The notes beneath the pieces were generated by a model that did not search any database, was not told the origin of the DNA, and saw only the letters and a list, made by a program, of their open reading frames with translations. This document shows positions 1-12,600 of a DNA stretch of 39,658 nucleotides, one piece after another (the stretch's first letter is position 1; each line of letters begins with the position of its first letter). Origin of the DNA: Apophysomyces variabilis. Its lineage: Eukaryota > Mucoromycota > Mucoromycetes > Mucorales > Mucoraceae. The stretch spans positions 330,277 to 369,934 of the forward strand of contig MZZL01000407.1 in the NCBI GenBank assembly GCA_002749535.1, written 5' to 3'. The translations under genes were made by a program, and so were the position numbers.

Positions 1-39
<39 letters not shown>
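1..39. repeat. Poly(A) tract at window edge
   Basis: The window opens with 39 consecutive A residues. This may be a low-complexity tract or a contig/assembly edge. No gene or tail-bearing transposon can be tied to it from the visible sequence. Confidence 0.8.
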
Positions 40-41
<2 letters not shown>

Positions 42-2810
42 TTGATCTGCACGATCACGGAGGAAAAAAAAGCCAATGGAAAGATATCCCCATTTTTTCG
101 TTCTGTTCTCTTTTCTTGCATTGCATACAGCTGTTATTTCAAGGGAAGGAACTGTGGTAAGACTAGTGATTGACAGGGTATAATAACAACACTGTGAAAG
201 TCGTGTTTTTTTGTTCCTCTAAGGAGAAGACACAAAAAGGGGAGGCATGATTGGGTTATGGTAGGCAGTGGGACAGTAACATGAGGATGGACGCAATTGA
301 ATGCATGACGCACCCTCGGAAGTAAAGAAAATTTAGCATTGGATCAACACTAACAAAAAAAAAGGACAAGGAAAAAAAAAGAAATTGGCGGGATGTAAGT
401 CCTACGTTCATCCATGGTAATGGCCGCTTCTAACCTAACCTTTTTTTTTTTTGTATATTTGCACTGGCTAAGGAACCAGAATGGACAGAAAACGCCTTCC
501 CGATATATATGTAGGTCAGTATTGCAAAAGTGAAGTCAAAAAGATGATTTCGCATTCTATTCTCATTCAAATGAGCATACTATGACCCTGGTATTCCAAC
601 GTACAATAACAAAGAAGAAGAACTAGTTGATCATTTTCCTTTCAGCTGCTTAACATCTTTTTCTGTTTCACTTTTGTGGGCCACCCTTTCCGTTCTTTGC
701 TCTCCTAGTTGTTAAGATTTTATTAATATTATTGATTTCGTACTATTACTTTTTCAAAATCACTTCCGGTCTGTATGATCAAACCATAAACATGTGCTAT
801 GAATGATGCATAGGATTGTCCGGAAGGGTTGCTATGCGGCTAGACTTGATTATTGGCATGGAAGCCTGCTTTCTATGACAATATTTATGACATTCAATTT
901 TCATCTCTAATCCTAGGTCGTACGAAAGAGGTCAAGATAAAAACATATCAATCAGACTGCCCTGTTTGCGACTTTCCGCTCTTTATCTGTCTGGATATAA
1001 AAGCAGAAAATGGGAGAACGAGCGAAAAATAAAAATGGCTGCAGGGATTATGGACGGACGGTAAGAAAGATGAAAGATGGTAATGGTGGAAAAAGGAACC
1101 GACAGAAGGGAGAAACAATTGGTACGGAAATCATTCATTTATTCAAACAAGACGAAGAATTTCGGAGAATAGAAAGGGCATGGGCGATCTTCCTGAAAGA
1201 ATAAACGATACATTTGTTCTGCCTTACTTAAACAAAAGTGGTATCATCGCGTGTGCGCCTCTGCGTGCTTCTCGACTCGATCTCTCTCTTTTTGTCTTTC
1301 TCTTTCTGTTCCTCTTCCTCTTCTGTTTTCGTGCGTGCGTATGCGTGTTCCTTCGTTAGGGGTGAGGATTTTCATGCACGGAGAATGGAACTAAAAGGTG
1401 GACCAAGCGCTTAGTTGAAAACGATCGGCAACTCCTGGATGATCTGAACGTTTTATTTCTCGATTTGTTATGATCTCCTTCTCCCCTTTTGGCTGTACTA
1501 GCAATGACATGAATGAGAAAAAAAAATCTCTGATTCCCCCCCCCAAAAGAAAAAGAAAAAAAGCTACAAAGTGACATGTTGTACAACAAGCCCAATATCA
1601 TCTTCATTCGAATTCTTGTTATCCATCAAACAAACTAGAAAGGGGAAAACTTATTTTGACTACCTATTGCTGTTGTTCTCTCTATCACCAACGTTTCATG
1701 CACATAGGGACGTGTTGTGACTTATGTCTGCGCTCGTGCACTTCTGATGGAATGGTGATGCATTACGAAAGGGATTATCAATTCTACTAAATGAGATTGA
1801 TAGCAGGAGAATAACAAAGGAAAAAGAAAAAAAAAACAAGGAAAATGGGAAAATGAAGGATAAGGTATGGACACACGCACACCCACACACTTACACACCT
1901 ACATGCATACGGCACACAGCGGTAAAGGGAGACAGAAGAGAGACACAGAGAGGGAGAATGTTGTTCTCGCTTTGTTTTTCCTTCAATACCGGGAAACCCG
2001 ATGATGAGGAAGAAGACGATAATGATATAATGATAAAAGGTAGTCCTTTTTCTTTTTGTTCCTCGTGGCCTTAAACTCTCCTATTCAGCCATATAACCAT
2101 ATTGAGGCCCGGTGCAAAAAGAAAAAAGAACCCGTGTGGTAAAAAAAAAAAAAAGAGAAAGAGGTCAATGCATGCCGTACAAAACAGCCATGACCACCTG
2201 GTAGGTGCGTTCTGTTGCCTTGGTGCTATCGCCCCCCCCACCCCCAAACTCCCCGCCTTTCCCCTTTCTCTCACTTTCTCTTTCTCTATCCCATTATCCA
2301 TTATCCACAACCTTCCCCCTTCTTCCCTCTTCCTCCCTTGTCCTTCTTCTCCTCTAAATCCACTAAACCCAACATTCAAGCACACATACACATACACACA
2401 CGCGCGCACTCTTTCTTTCTGTTGCTCACTTATTCATAGATCGGTGCCTAACTGCGTAATGAATTCGCCATTTTCCCCTTTTCTATGATGGCCGTTTTAA
2501 TCTCTATAGATTTAATTTTATTATAGTATGTCTCATCTATGTTGCTCTTTTTTTTTATCTAAAATTGAATAGAACTTATTTTAGATTGCTTTGTTATAGT
2601 GCGCAATAATAATAGAAGAAAAGAAGCATGTATCTGGATGACGTGTTATCTCTCTCTCTTTCTGTGTGTGTGCGCACTACACCAATAGCTCATTCCCGTT
2701 GATGCTTTTTTTTTTCCTAAACATCCTATTTCTTTCCCTTCTCCTCTCCCCTTACTTTTTCTTTTGGTCCTTTTTGGAGGTCCAAACATTCTTTCCCCTT
2801 TTGTACCTTT
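40..2810. other. Gene-free, low-complexity region upstream of homeobox gene
   Basis: I see no convincing gene here. The open frames are short, start in poor contexts and look like translated C/T tracts. Visible content is pyrimidine tracts, CA/GT-rich microsatellite-like stretches near 1868-1920, 2380-2410 and 2650-2680, and a TATAAAAG at 995-1002 with no plausible coding region behind it. The last kilobase is strongly C/T-rich, as expected for a fungal promoter or 5' UTR. Confidence 0.6.
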
Positions 2811-2814
2811 GGGG

Positions 2815-2821
2815 TATAAAG
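2815..2821 (+). promoter_or_regulatory. Candidate TATA box of homeobox gene
   Basis: TATAAAG lies about 190 bp before the homeobox start codon and is followed by a C/T-rich leader. The spacing suits a TATA box with a 150-170 nt 5' UTR. This is a motif match only. Confidence 0.35.
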
Positions 2822-3011
2822 AGCCAGATCTTTTTGGTCCCTCAAACTGGTCTTTTTTTCTTTTGTTTCCTTTGTAGTTTCTCTTTATATACACTTTTCT
2901 TTTTCTTTTTCGTTTCCTAATATCCTCTCTTCTAGTTTCTTTTTCATTTTTTTTCTCTTTCTTGTTACTGTTTTTCTTCTTATTCTCGTTTTTTGGTTTT
3001 GTTTTATTTTC

Positions 3012-4083
3012 GTGATGACACCATCTGATATGATGCAACCTTTCGAACAATGTTTTACCGCCGCATTTACGCATGAGAACGCATCCATGGGTTGCCATTA
3101 CTACCCCCATCCTCTTTTGGAAGGCTATCCATCGCAAGGTGATTTTCAACCCACGTTCTATAATCCATTTGAGATCAAGCATCGACGACGTACATCCAAA
3201 GCCCAGCTAAAGATTCTCGAAAAGTCCTTTGCCGAGAATCCCAAGCCGAGTGCCACCGTCCGACGCGTCCTGGCCCAGAAACTTGACATGACACCTCGTG
3301 GTGTCCAGATCTGGTTCCAAAACCGCCGAGCCAAGGCAAAGAAACTGCAACGACGCCAAGTGAATGCCGCCGCCGCCGGCGCGATCGATCGACGTACCGA
3401 TGACGAAGAGGAGGAGGAGGAATTCTATGAGGGCAAGGTTGTGGACAAACATCGTCAACACCATCATTTTATGGTTCCCAGTGAATCTGCTTGGTATGAC
3501 CTTGTTGCTCCTTTGGTGCCCGAATCTTATGGACTGCAACACCCGCCAGTATCCGTAGCATCGGCCGCCTCAGCCGTACCGCAACCGGTCTGGTCGACCC
3601 AAGAAGAAGAGAATTCACTTTGGTGGGCCATGTCCACGGCGACTCATCCCCTGGCTTTCCCCGAACGATGGTTTTTTCATGCCGAAGACGATCGATCCAA
3701 ACCTTCTTATGCTGAGCTTCAGATCACCAATGGTCCTTCCATGCCATCCCAGGTAAACCTTGAGCTATTCAAGAAAGTGTATGAGAAAGAATGTGCATTC
3801 TTATGACCGTTCTTTTTTTTTCTTTTTAATATATCAGCGATGTCATGATATCCCATTGACACAGCAAGAACAGCAACAAAGAGACGAAGAACAACATGGT
3901 CTGTCAGGAGATCCCACCAGATGGCCTGAGCACTGTCCTGTCGATTTCTATCCCTCCATCCCTGTAACACAGCCACAGCAAGAACTTACACCATTACTTT
4001 CCGCTGGTTCCGGGTCTCCTTCCTCCATGGATGGCTATGGCTACTACAGTTACGATACGGATGCCTTGTTATCCTTGCTCTGA
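3012..4083 (+). CDS. Homeodomain transcription factor
   Basis: Predicted nuclear DNA-binding protein of about 328 aa with exons 3012-3752 and 3838-4083. The homeodomain spans roughly residues 56-113: a basic N-terminal arm (KHRRRTS), three helices, and the recognition-helix signature WFQNRRAKAKK (residues 100-110) with the invariant W, F, N and R. The length is the ordinary 60-residue class, not the TALE class. The C-terminal half is acidic and Q/P-rich (an EEEEEF run near 137-142 and a QQEQQQ run after the intron), as in activation regions. The intron has donor GGTAAAC, a long T tract and acceptor TATCAG at 3837. A second AG at 3864 is also in frame. The start ATG is the first in frame after the C/T-rich leader. 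The target and the orthologue in yeast cannot be told from sequence alone. Confidence 0.88.
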
Positions 4084-4959
4084 TTTCCCTTTTGGTACTG
4101 TACCTTTCATCTATCTCTATTATTATTTCCGTATTCTCTTTTTCTCTCTCTCTCTGCTATTATTTTTACCTTCTCTATACCTGTTTTCCTTTCTTTTTTA
4201 TTCACGAAAATTTTCTTCTTTCTCTCAGCTCCTAATTCTTTCATCATCCCTTTATTTTCCCTATGACTTATGAAAAAAGCAAATTCATGGATCATACCAT
4301 ACTTTTTCTTATAGCATCATTATTATATTATTCATATTTTTCTGCTTTTTTTTTCTCTTTTTCCACTGAATTCCCTGATATCTCTCATCTTTTTCTTTTC
4401 TCTATATCTCTTTTCTCTCTATATCTCTCTCTATTTTCTGTTTCTCTCTGTCTCCAACTTTCTCTATCTCTATCTCCTCTTTTTTCCCCTCCCCAATCTA
4501 TTCCCTCCCCCCTTTTCCCCTTACTTTTATGTCAAGGAGGTACAAAGACAGAGAACAAAAAAGGAAACAAGAGTTGACGTGTGCGCGACACGGGACAGCG
4601 AGAAAAGAAGAGAGATTGGCTCCTTCAAGGAGGCTTGCTGGGGGAAGAGAAGAAAAAAGAAATGACATTCTAATTTATTCTTCATTTTTGCATTCTTTTT
4701 TTTTTGTAATTATTTGCTCTATTTGCAGAAACACAAAATATCTTCATTCTATCGCATCTGCAACTTCATTTTTTTTACATCTTCTACATAAGTCGGGCTA
4801 CTTTCTTCTTTTATTTCTTTTTTTCTTTTCAATCCTTAATATGCTGCGGTGCCAATTCCCTTTTTTATTATACTTTAAACCTGTTTTCTTTTGCATTATG
4901 CTGCATAATTTTTAGTGTGTGGAATTAAAAAAAAAAATTAAACAAAAAAATGACAATGA
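4084..4959. other. C/T-rich intergenic / 3' UTR DNA
   Basis: Mostly TTTTC/CTCT low-complexity sequence after the homeobox stop codon, with several microsatellite-like CT runs around 4140-4500. The hydrophobic open frames here are translated pyrimidine tracts. I see no gene. Confidence 0.6.
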
Positions 4960-5450
4960 CTACGTCCCGTTTTGACATGGATAGTTTTCTTTGTAAACTA
5001 ACCTTGTTAGAAAAAGAAAAAGCAACGGATCAGCAATTCCTTTTCCTTCTAGGTTAAAAAACATTGTTGTATTTAATGCCTTGTAGAAAATACTCTGAAA
5101 TAATATAGAGAATCCTACAACAATATCATTGTCTCGATAATGCATGGACACGATTTTCCCGTCACGGAATTGGAAAAAAAAAGCCAAGTTGTACGGAGCA
5201 TGAGGCACGTAATCACACAGACAGGAAGTTGATACATCATGTCGTGTACAACGCACAACCTTAAAAGAAGAAAAGGGGAAGAAGTAATCTTGTTCTTCCC
5301 ATACAGCTTTTCGCTTTGTAAAACTGCAGCCCAATCAACCGCAAACATAACTGCATGAGCTCCTTACTGCGAACAAGTGGTATGATCATGCCGGAAAAGC
5401 CGAAAACAAAGACAAAGTTGACACTTTTATTTAGCCAGCAGCACAAAAAG
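4960..5450 (-). pseudogene. Possible SnoaL/NTF2-like fragment (very tentative)
   Basis: On the minus strand, one frame reads QFRDGKIVSMHYRDNDIV at about 5179-5126. This resembles the last beta strands of SnoaL/NTF2-like proteins (FRDGKIV...YD). A different frame just upstream, at about 5346-5290, reads FAVDWAAVLQSEKLYGKNKI, which resembles the earlier F-D-x-V...LYGK-I part of the same fold. No clear donor-acceptor pair joins the two frames, and the N-terminal helix region is missing. It could be a frameshifted remnant, a gene with an intron I failed to place, or chance. It lies just downstream of the ubiquitin protease gene, on the same strand. Confidence 0.22.
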
Positions 5451-5699
5451 AGTTAGCTAATGGTATGCTTTTGTAAACCATGAATTATGACACAGAGACC
5501 TAAGTTCGTAGATTTATGTCATTATGCTGTTTCTGCAAAGCCTAGTAAGTTTCGTACTACTTAAAGTCCGGCTTCATTTTTTTTTCTAACATGACACGGA
5601 ACCAAGAAGAAAATATATTTAGGTTAAGTAAAAGCAATGCGCATCTTTTAATTCGCATGCTAAAGTTTATATATACAAAATGGGTTCTTATGATTCTTA

Positions 5700-8600
5700 T
5701 TACAAAGATCCTTGATATTTTACTGTGGAACGCACATAGAATAAATTATACGCTGCTCGTGTCTACAATGACCAAAAAAAAACATCAATTAGACAATGCA
5801 GCGGCAATTCATTTCTTACCGCCACTTTGCTTTCTTCGCATGTAGAGATGTGAGTATCGTCAAAATACTGCCATTCGCCACGGTAGCTGGTTCGTACACA
5901 TGCTGTATCTAAAGGTAATTGTTGGTCAATATAAACAAAATGATCTTTTCTTTTTCTTACAATGACCACCGCTCAGCGAGCCATAATGATTCTATATTAA
6001 AAACGAGGAGAAAAAGAAAAGGAAACCATTGAATATCAACATAAATCTTTTTCTTATTTCTTTCTTACTGAGACTGCGTAGAGATCGTATTTAAAGGAAG
6101 AGGAGTCAGTCGACCCGTTTGTCTTTTGAGTGAACGTGCTAGGAACATAGCTTGATAGATCCAGTCCTCTATTTGTTTTGACGAGGAGAAGATGTTTATT
6201 ACTATCACACTTCTTGACCGATTTTTCCCTTTTATTAATCTTTATCTCCTTCTTCCTTTTCCCCTTTCTGTCTCTGTGCGTATGGATGTGCTGTTTTTTT
6301 TACTCCCTTGAAAGCCTTACCTTAGAGGAAATTGCACCATCGTATCAAGTTTATTACGAAACGGCCCGTCGAATGAAAAACGTTTCAAGTGGATCAATAA
6401 AATATCAGGTAATCGAGACAACGTCAGTTGCTTGCTTGCCCGTCGCAATTTTTTACACCGTGGACAATGCCATGCATCACGTTTATCCAAGGTTTCTTCC
6501 TTTAAAAAATGATCTAAGCATTCATATAGCGTTGCACTTGATAGTCGAAATTTCCGAGAGGGTATGGGTAAGGACAATGACATGAATGCATTATACGTGG
6601 TAGAAGTCTAATAAAATAAAATAAAATCAGCCTATATCACTTATCACATCCATCTGCGACCAGACCTTTTTGCAACTAAGACAAGTCAACCGGCTTCTAT
6701 ATTGACCTTGGAAAAGGCTTACTATCATACTTGCATTACGAGCAAGATAACGCTCCCAAGCTAAACAACTAGCCTGATAATCCGATAAATGCTCGTTCTC
6801 CTCTTCCCCGACAGAAGCCTCGGTTTTCTTGCTGGCTAGATTCAAATCTTCGTGCAAGCCGTCCAGAAGGAAAGTTAGAAATTCCTGAGAATCATGTTGA
6901 TCCGTGCCTTGGAATTGGGGAGCAAAACGAACAATGGCTTCCTTTTCATATCGGAAATTTTCAGGGTCACGTTAGTCTACCTCTTTCTTGACGTTTTTGA
7001 GATTACCCGAAAGCTCATTGGAGACACAAAATTGTACGTTTCACTCCACATAACCCGTAGTAGGTTTGCGAATGTTCCTATTAGGGTACCACCCGTGCCA
7101 AGTGGATTATTCTTGTTGATATGCTGCTTAAATGCACCGGCTAAAACGTGACGGACGTTAGCCCATCGTCTTTCCCTTTTTTCCTTCTTCTCACTGAGAA
7201 AACTTCCCGCATATGCACTTACATATAAGATAGCGAGCCAAAGGAATAGTGGCACTCAGACACTGGATAATGGAGTTCATGTAACAAGTGTTCCCAAGAT
7301 TTTTCAAACCTGTCGTACTAATCATAGTATATCCGAATTGTGATACTGAACACTCTAGTGCAGGTGCACGTTTCGTATCAGAATAACGAGCAACTGCACC
7401 AGAGCTCATCTCTTTGTTCACACCAGTATAGACGGAAGGACCCGCTGAAAGAGGCCGAGGGGGCGGCTCATGTTCAGGTGGCATTGCAGTCGTCGGCGAT
7501 TGTAAGGGTCGTACCGGGGTGACAGAAATAGGAGGTACATCATACATACCAGTGTTTTGGGTGGCTGTGAATCCGTTAAAAGGATTATCAATGAACGTTC
7601 CACGGCTCTGCAACTTTGCTTGAGGTGGGTACATAGGTCGGTTATCACCAGAGGGAGGATGATAGACACTTGCTGCTGGAGTCGGGTAAGCCATGGAGGG
7701 CATATTACGATTGATATCATAATGTTTCGCGTACAGTTCATCCCTGACGTTTGGAAGGTTCGTCGTTGATAGTGCATAACCGCCTGAAGTCCGGCTAATA
7801 ACAGGCGCTGGTGGAAGATGACTCAATTGCTGTATATTAGACCGCATTTCACCATTGTATCCCCCATTCGGATGCTGTTATTTTTTTATGTTTCGCCTGG
7901 GTTAGAATCCACTTCAATGTAGGTACTTGGCTTACGGATACATGCATATTCACAATGTGGACGCGCTGCTAAGGATGCGTTCGTAAAGCCATTCACTTTT
8001 TCCTTGCCATTTGTATTGGGAAACCGAAAGATTCCACGTTCACCAACAACTGACTGCCATGTATCGAACCCTCCCGCTAGCATCATTGGCGCTCTTCGCA
8101 GTGGCTTTTGCCTTTCCAGCTCATACAATGCCGATTTGATGCTGCGCATTGCCTCTCCTGCCATTGGGATGCTCTGTGCATTTTGATCGTAGTATACTAT
8201 CACGTCGAATCGATCGCGTTCTGTAAACAAGTTCTGCTCTGCTTTCGGATTTGATGACAAATATTTCTGAATCGTATGAGCTTCGATACTATAAAAGGCA
8301 CATATGCCTGTTCAGAGACGCATTGTACCACGAAAGCACGCAATTCCTTTACCCCATCTTTAATACTCGTGGATCCACTTGCACTATCCATTGGTGTTTG
8401 ATACATCCTCCTTCAAACACATGCCGGGGTCGTATATCCAACAGTAGAACACTTGGCGCATTTTCCTTCTGTGTAATCCAACTGACTAGTTCATCGACGC
8501 CAACAATAAGCGAATCCGCGAATACTGTGTTAGTCGGTGACGGTAGTGGTATTGACGGGATCGGGCTAGTACGAGTGCGCACAGACGTTCTTGAAGGTGA

Positions 8601-9235
8601 AGATACCGATGGCGTTAAATTCATTGGCGATTTTGATATTACATTCGATGAACTGCTAAACCGTCTTTCAAGTCGAATAGCAATGGTTTCAAGACTCCCA
8701 AAAATCTCATTGTCGGTACGCTAATGATAAACAAGGGCACAAACAAGCAAAAATAGATTAGAGGAGGGCTATAGTATCTTTTTTTTTGCTATCAACCTGT
8801 TTCAGTTGACCATATAGTGGGTCAGAAAAGGCTTCATGCTTCTTTGGATGCTTTGAAATGATTTCCACCATCACACTTTAGCATAAATTATTTAGTTTAC
8901 GAAGCAATCTTTCGTTGACAACTGGAATGAGCTTTTACCTGCAACCCCTCATATAACAAACATAGGCATTGTCCATGTCATCGTGCCTATAGGCCCAATC
9001 GCCCTGTCCAGGAAAATGATGTCAGCCAAGAAACATCTGGAGATGAATTACCGCCATCTACCTGTTGATACAACTGACTAACAACAACTATCCATTGTTG
9101 TACTGTGTATTTTTCACTGCCAGAGGGGTCAACGGTTGCTCTTTGTCGAAGTTCGGAGAGCGATCCTGCGGGTGCCATTGGAAAGTCTGGCATGGATCCG
9201 GGCGTAAGACGCTGAGACGTAGCAGAGACACTCAT
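5700..9235 (-). CDS. USP8/Doa4-like ubiquitin carboxyl-terminal hydrolase
   Basis: Cysteine protease of the UCH/USP class, expected to remove ubiquitin from membrane cargo at endosomes. Exons: 9235-9062, 9003-8939, 8875-8797, 8720-8353, 8288-~7913, ~7874-7223, 7140-7007, 6941-6666, 6607-6321, 6168-6069, 5991-5961, 5908-5820, 5762-5700; about 870-900 aa (Doa4 is about 926). Domains in order: N-terminal helical block resembling the USP8 dimerisation domain (residues 18-105, ending NAYVCYMRG); inactive rhodanese-like domain (about 175-312, LLLDIRPRHVF...LAGGFDTW); a P/S-rich linker; then the USP domain with Cys box GNTCYMNS (codon 7286-7284), zinc-ribbon cysteines (CLSC, CPRC), His box NHYGSLSGGHYTAC and YFDD, ending AAYNLFYVR. 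The catalytic triad is intact. Only the exon 5/6 junction is uncertain: a 38-nt intron (7875-7912) or a 128-nt one (7808-7935). The His-box exon is just 31 nt. Confidence 0.9.
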
Positions 9236-12200
9236 AATGTGGTTGAATGGGCCTCACAGTCTTTAGGAAAAGTATGATATAAAAGCGAATGAGAGTAAGA
9301 GAAGAGAGAAGGAAGAAAGAGAGAGCGAAGGAGAGCCTTAATACGTTGAAAAATGCAAAAGTATCTTTAATAAGTACAGAAATCTCACCCGACTTTGGAA
9401 AATTGACGTTGCCAAAATCATTCGGAAAGCGAATTCACAGAGTAACCGATCGACATGGAAAAAAAAAACAGATCCAGGTCATCCATGGTTTTTCTTATTG
9501 CTTCTAACTATTGATAAAGTACATCCATTCAGGCTGAAAAAAGTACGGGAGGAAAGGGGATGTATGTTTTATTTCTTCTTTTTTCTTTTGCTCCTGTTCA
9601 AGGATGTTGGCGATCCGGAAAGTTCCTTGCATGATTGACCTATGAGCGTAGAGTGCCCCAAGCTCGAGAAAGACAAAGAAGAAAGAAAAAAAACATTTAA
9701 TTATTGCGAATGACATGCCATCTTGGTACCATTTGCAGAAATTTCATGTGAAATTGACTGGTATTTATTAACTATTCGTCTTGTGTTCGTTGTTCAACAT
9801 TGAATTAGCTTACTCAGTCTATGTACTATCATAACATGCTGTAAACAAACAAGTAGCCATCAAATTTGTTTATTGAAGTTTGACAACACAGCAAAAAGGC
9901 GATAAATACTTTCGCTGTCCTACTACCTAATCTACGATTTGAAGAAAAGAAGATCAAAAGGGAGTTCTGCGGAAGTCCCTTGTCACACCAACTTAAAAAT
10001 GATGGTCATTAAACAAGTAGAGCAACAAAAAGAGATTCTCCATTTAGGAAGAGTGATATTATCAGATTTCGCATTGTTTTCTTATACTAACAAGTTGTAA
10101 AACTTTACAACAGTTACTGTGTACTAAAGTCCTGTATCCTGTAGTACTAAGGGAAAATGGGAAGACTAACCACAATTTGGCAGGGCTTGAAATAAATATG
10201 CCATGCTGACAATACTGAATTAAATGCTCATTGTAGATCTTGCTTTAAACATATAATCGAGGAAGTCTGCACTGCCGGCGTTTGAAATCAGAAGATTCCG
10301 ACTGGGTATGTTGTCCTCTAATGCTAACAGGATCATAGTTAGGAAGATTTAAACTGGGGAAATGTAGAATACCTGAATTGCGTGTCCCTGCTCTTTCCAC
10401 TGTGCTCATACAGCGAAGCACATCTTTATTTTTCTTGATACATGAATCATATATTTCCCTTTGTATAGGCTATGTTAATTATAAGTCAAGAGTGCAGAAT
10501 TGCCTTGCGCAAAGTAGAGTATAATTCTTGAATGGATGACATGACTATATTGCTTGAAGTCAAACGGGGTGGTTTTCTTTTTTCTGATGGAACATATCCC
10601 GGTTAAAGAGTGTTAAGATCACAGGAAAAGAAGGGACGACATCTATACAAACCATGATTGATAAAGACTGCTTCGATTGCCATATCTGAAACCAAGAGAA
10701 AAAAGACAAGTGATTGTCCTGACGTCTCCCATTTTTGGCAGATCAATGATATTCCTGCTTTGTACTCTTACTGACTACGCAGTACGCCAATGCTTCCTCA
10801 CCTGAGTTTCACACCTTCATCCCTGCACACCTCACCTAGCATGTCCACTGCTCGATCGACACGGCTCGGCCTTTCTACCATCCGTTTAAAAATTCTTAGA
10901 TTACCATAGCCGTAATTATTGAAATCTACTCTCAATAACAGTCTATAAATGATTTTTTCAGTGCCAATCAAACTGCATAAACTGTGCGCAACCAGTCATG
11001 GCCAAAAAAAAATAGACTTAATATTGGCCGAGGGATCAAACTCAAAGGGAGGGGGCATCAACCTTTTCAAAACAAAAAACGCCACTGGCAAAGAAACAAA
11101 AAGATAAGACCATTGCTATTTCTGTCATCTAGATGAGTTTTCCGTAACCGCACGATGGCAAGGTAATGTCTATGTTTATGCATTTTAAAAGTAGAGGAAG
11201 AAGCTCTTCCAGGCAGCACTAACGTACAAAGAATAGAAGGTTGCAGCGAATGAAAAATGAAGATCCTCAAGTTCCATATGAGGTTGACCATCACCATTTA
11301 TATCGGCATCTGCGACTTGCAGAAACTAACCCGATCGACTGACATGTAGTAAACGCCTTTCCCTGATTTTGGGGCAAGATTCACGGAGTGCGCCGTACAC
11401 AACCAGCCAGTGATGGCGAGAATGGTTTGTTTCGTGCCTTGTGGACAATATCAGGCGGCATCATACTGATACGACGCTTACTATAATTGAGGAAACATTG
11501 CTAGAGCAAAAGCAAACTAAAATAAACCTTGCTATTATGTAAAAATGCTGCTGTGACACATGCAATTTGACAAGTGTATAGAGTTACAGTTGACTTTTTT
11601 AACTTTTTAGGACCTGTTCCAGACAGATATTATCACTTAAGTGTAAGAAACAGACGCGCAAATAAAATCTCGTACAAGCCTATAAAGGAGTTGTGCCATC
11701 TGATGATCCCAAAAAAAATTATTCTGAGCTACTATGACTGCGAGTATCTATCGTAGTAGAGTAGCTAACTCAAATGTCATATCTGACATAGCCAAATGAG
11801 AAAGAGCTTAGTCAAAGTGACAAACATATCTTTATGTCTAGGTAAAGATTCAACCAATCTATGGGTCTTCACGAAACGAAGTATGCAATGACGAAACGTT
11901 TGCAGATTCCTAATGGTAGGGATGGATACTTGCGATGTAATATACGTTATTCGGACAATGAACTACATTCCTTGTCTCGATTCTCTTCGCAAGCGTTGTG
12001 AATTGTCCGAACTTCACTAAGGTTTACAAAGAATCACACGGCCTGATTACCAGATAGAAGATAAGCTTCGATCCTGTAACAAATGTCGAATAAGAGGTTA
12101 TTGACGTTTTCTTCTTTACATTCCGTCTCGATTTATACTGTCTTACCAGCAGCTAGGGAAGCTAGACTACCGTTGAACGTTTCCAAATATCTCCTACTGA

Positions 12201-12384
12201 ACAAACGTAAACGGCAAAACGGGTTTTGGGCGCGATGTCCTTCTTCATTTGTCTGTCGTGATTTAGCAGCGGTGGTTCTTGTAAGCATCAGAGAGAACGG
12301 CCCGCCCAATTTAAGCCTGCTCGTTTGAAGCCTTATCGTTATGCCATGAATGTAAGAAGGTCTTTGATAAATGCTGAATGAACT
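9236..12384. other. Gene-poor intergenic DNA
   Basis: About 3.1 kb with only short open frames lacking recognisable domains. I found no tRNA, 5S or snRNA signature. A 15-nt palindromic string, TGTCATATCTGACAT (11775-11789), equals the terminus of the solo LTR at 32915, but no matching LTR end follows. Confidence 0.5.
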
Positions 12385-12600
12385 TTATTGACTGATCAAA
12401 AAATGCCCCAACAAAAGAAGCAGAAGGAAAGTGACGAGTGTTACTCCAAGGAGGAACAAGACGACTTCTCGCAAACGAGCGTTCGATTCGGAAACATTGT
12501 ATACAGTTTTCAAAAAGTGATGGGCCAATGACATGTTCCCTCTGGGTGTAAACTGTATCATAAGCTTGCTCGAAATGTCATGTTGCTTTAACCGAAACAT
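12385..12600 (-). CDS. Small ORF with C-terminal membrane anchor (hypothetical)
   Basis: A 71-codon ORF starting with a true ATG. It has a polar N-terminal half and a strongly hydrophobic segment of about 23 residues (VVLFLLGVTLVTFLLLLLLGHF) that ends four residues before the stop. This is the topology of a tail-anchored protein, or of the last exon of a larger gene. I recognise no family, and I found no supporting exon upstream. It sits alone in gene-poor DNA, so a chance ORF remains quite possible. Confidence 0.25.
   Translation of the reverse strand: MFRLKQHDISSKLMIQFTPRGNMSLAHHFLKTVYNVSESNARLREVVLFLLGVTLVTFLLLLLLGHFLISQ

Noticed and set aside
1010..1204. 64-codon ORF 8 bp after a TATAAAAG
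   Set aside because: The TATA box is too close to the ATG to serve it. The product is low-complexity, basic and without a known domain.
2646..3182. 178-codon minus-strand ORF rich in lysine
   Set aside because: It is the complement of a C/T-rich leader and overlaps the homeobox start, so its composition is a by-product of the pyrimidine tract.
3207..3542. Minus-strand ORF inside the homeobox exon
   Set aside because: It is a shadow of the homeodomain coding frame with no domain of its own.
8353..8624. Separate small rhodanese gene within the protease locus
   Set aside because: Splice phases join it in frame to the exons on both sides, and the order helical domain, rhodanese, USP is the known USP8-type architecture.
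11775..12394. Second LTR starting at 11775
   Set aside because: No CA end with a matching 5-bp duplication of TCAAA could be found downstream.
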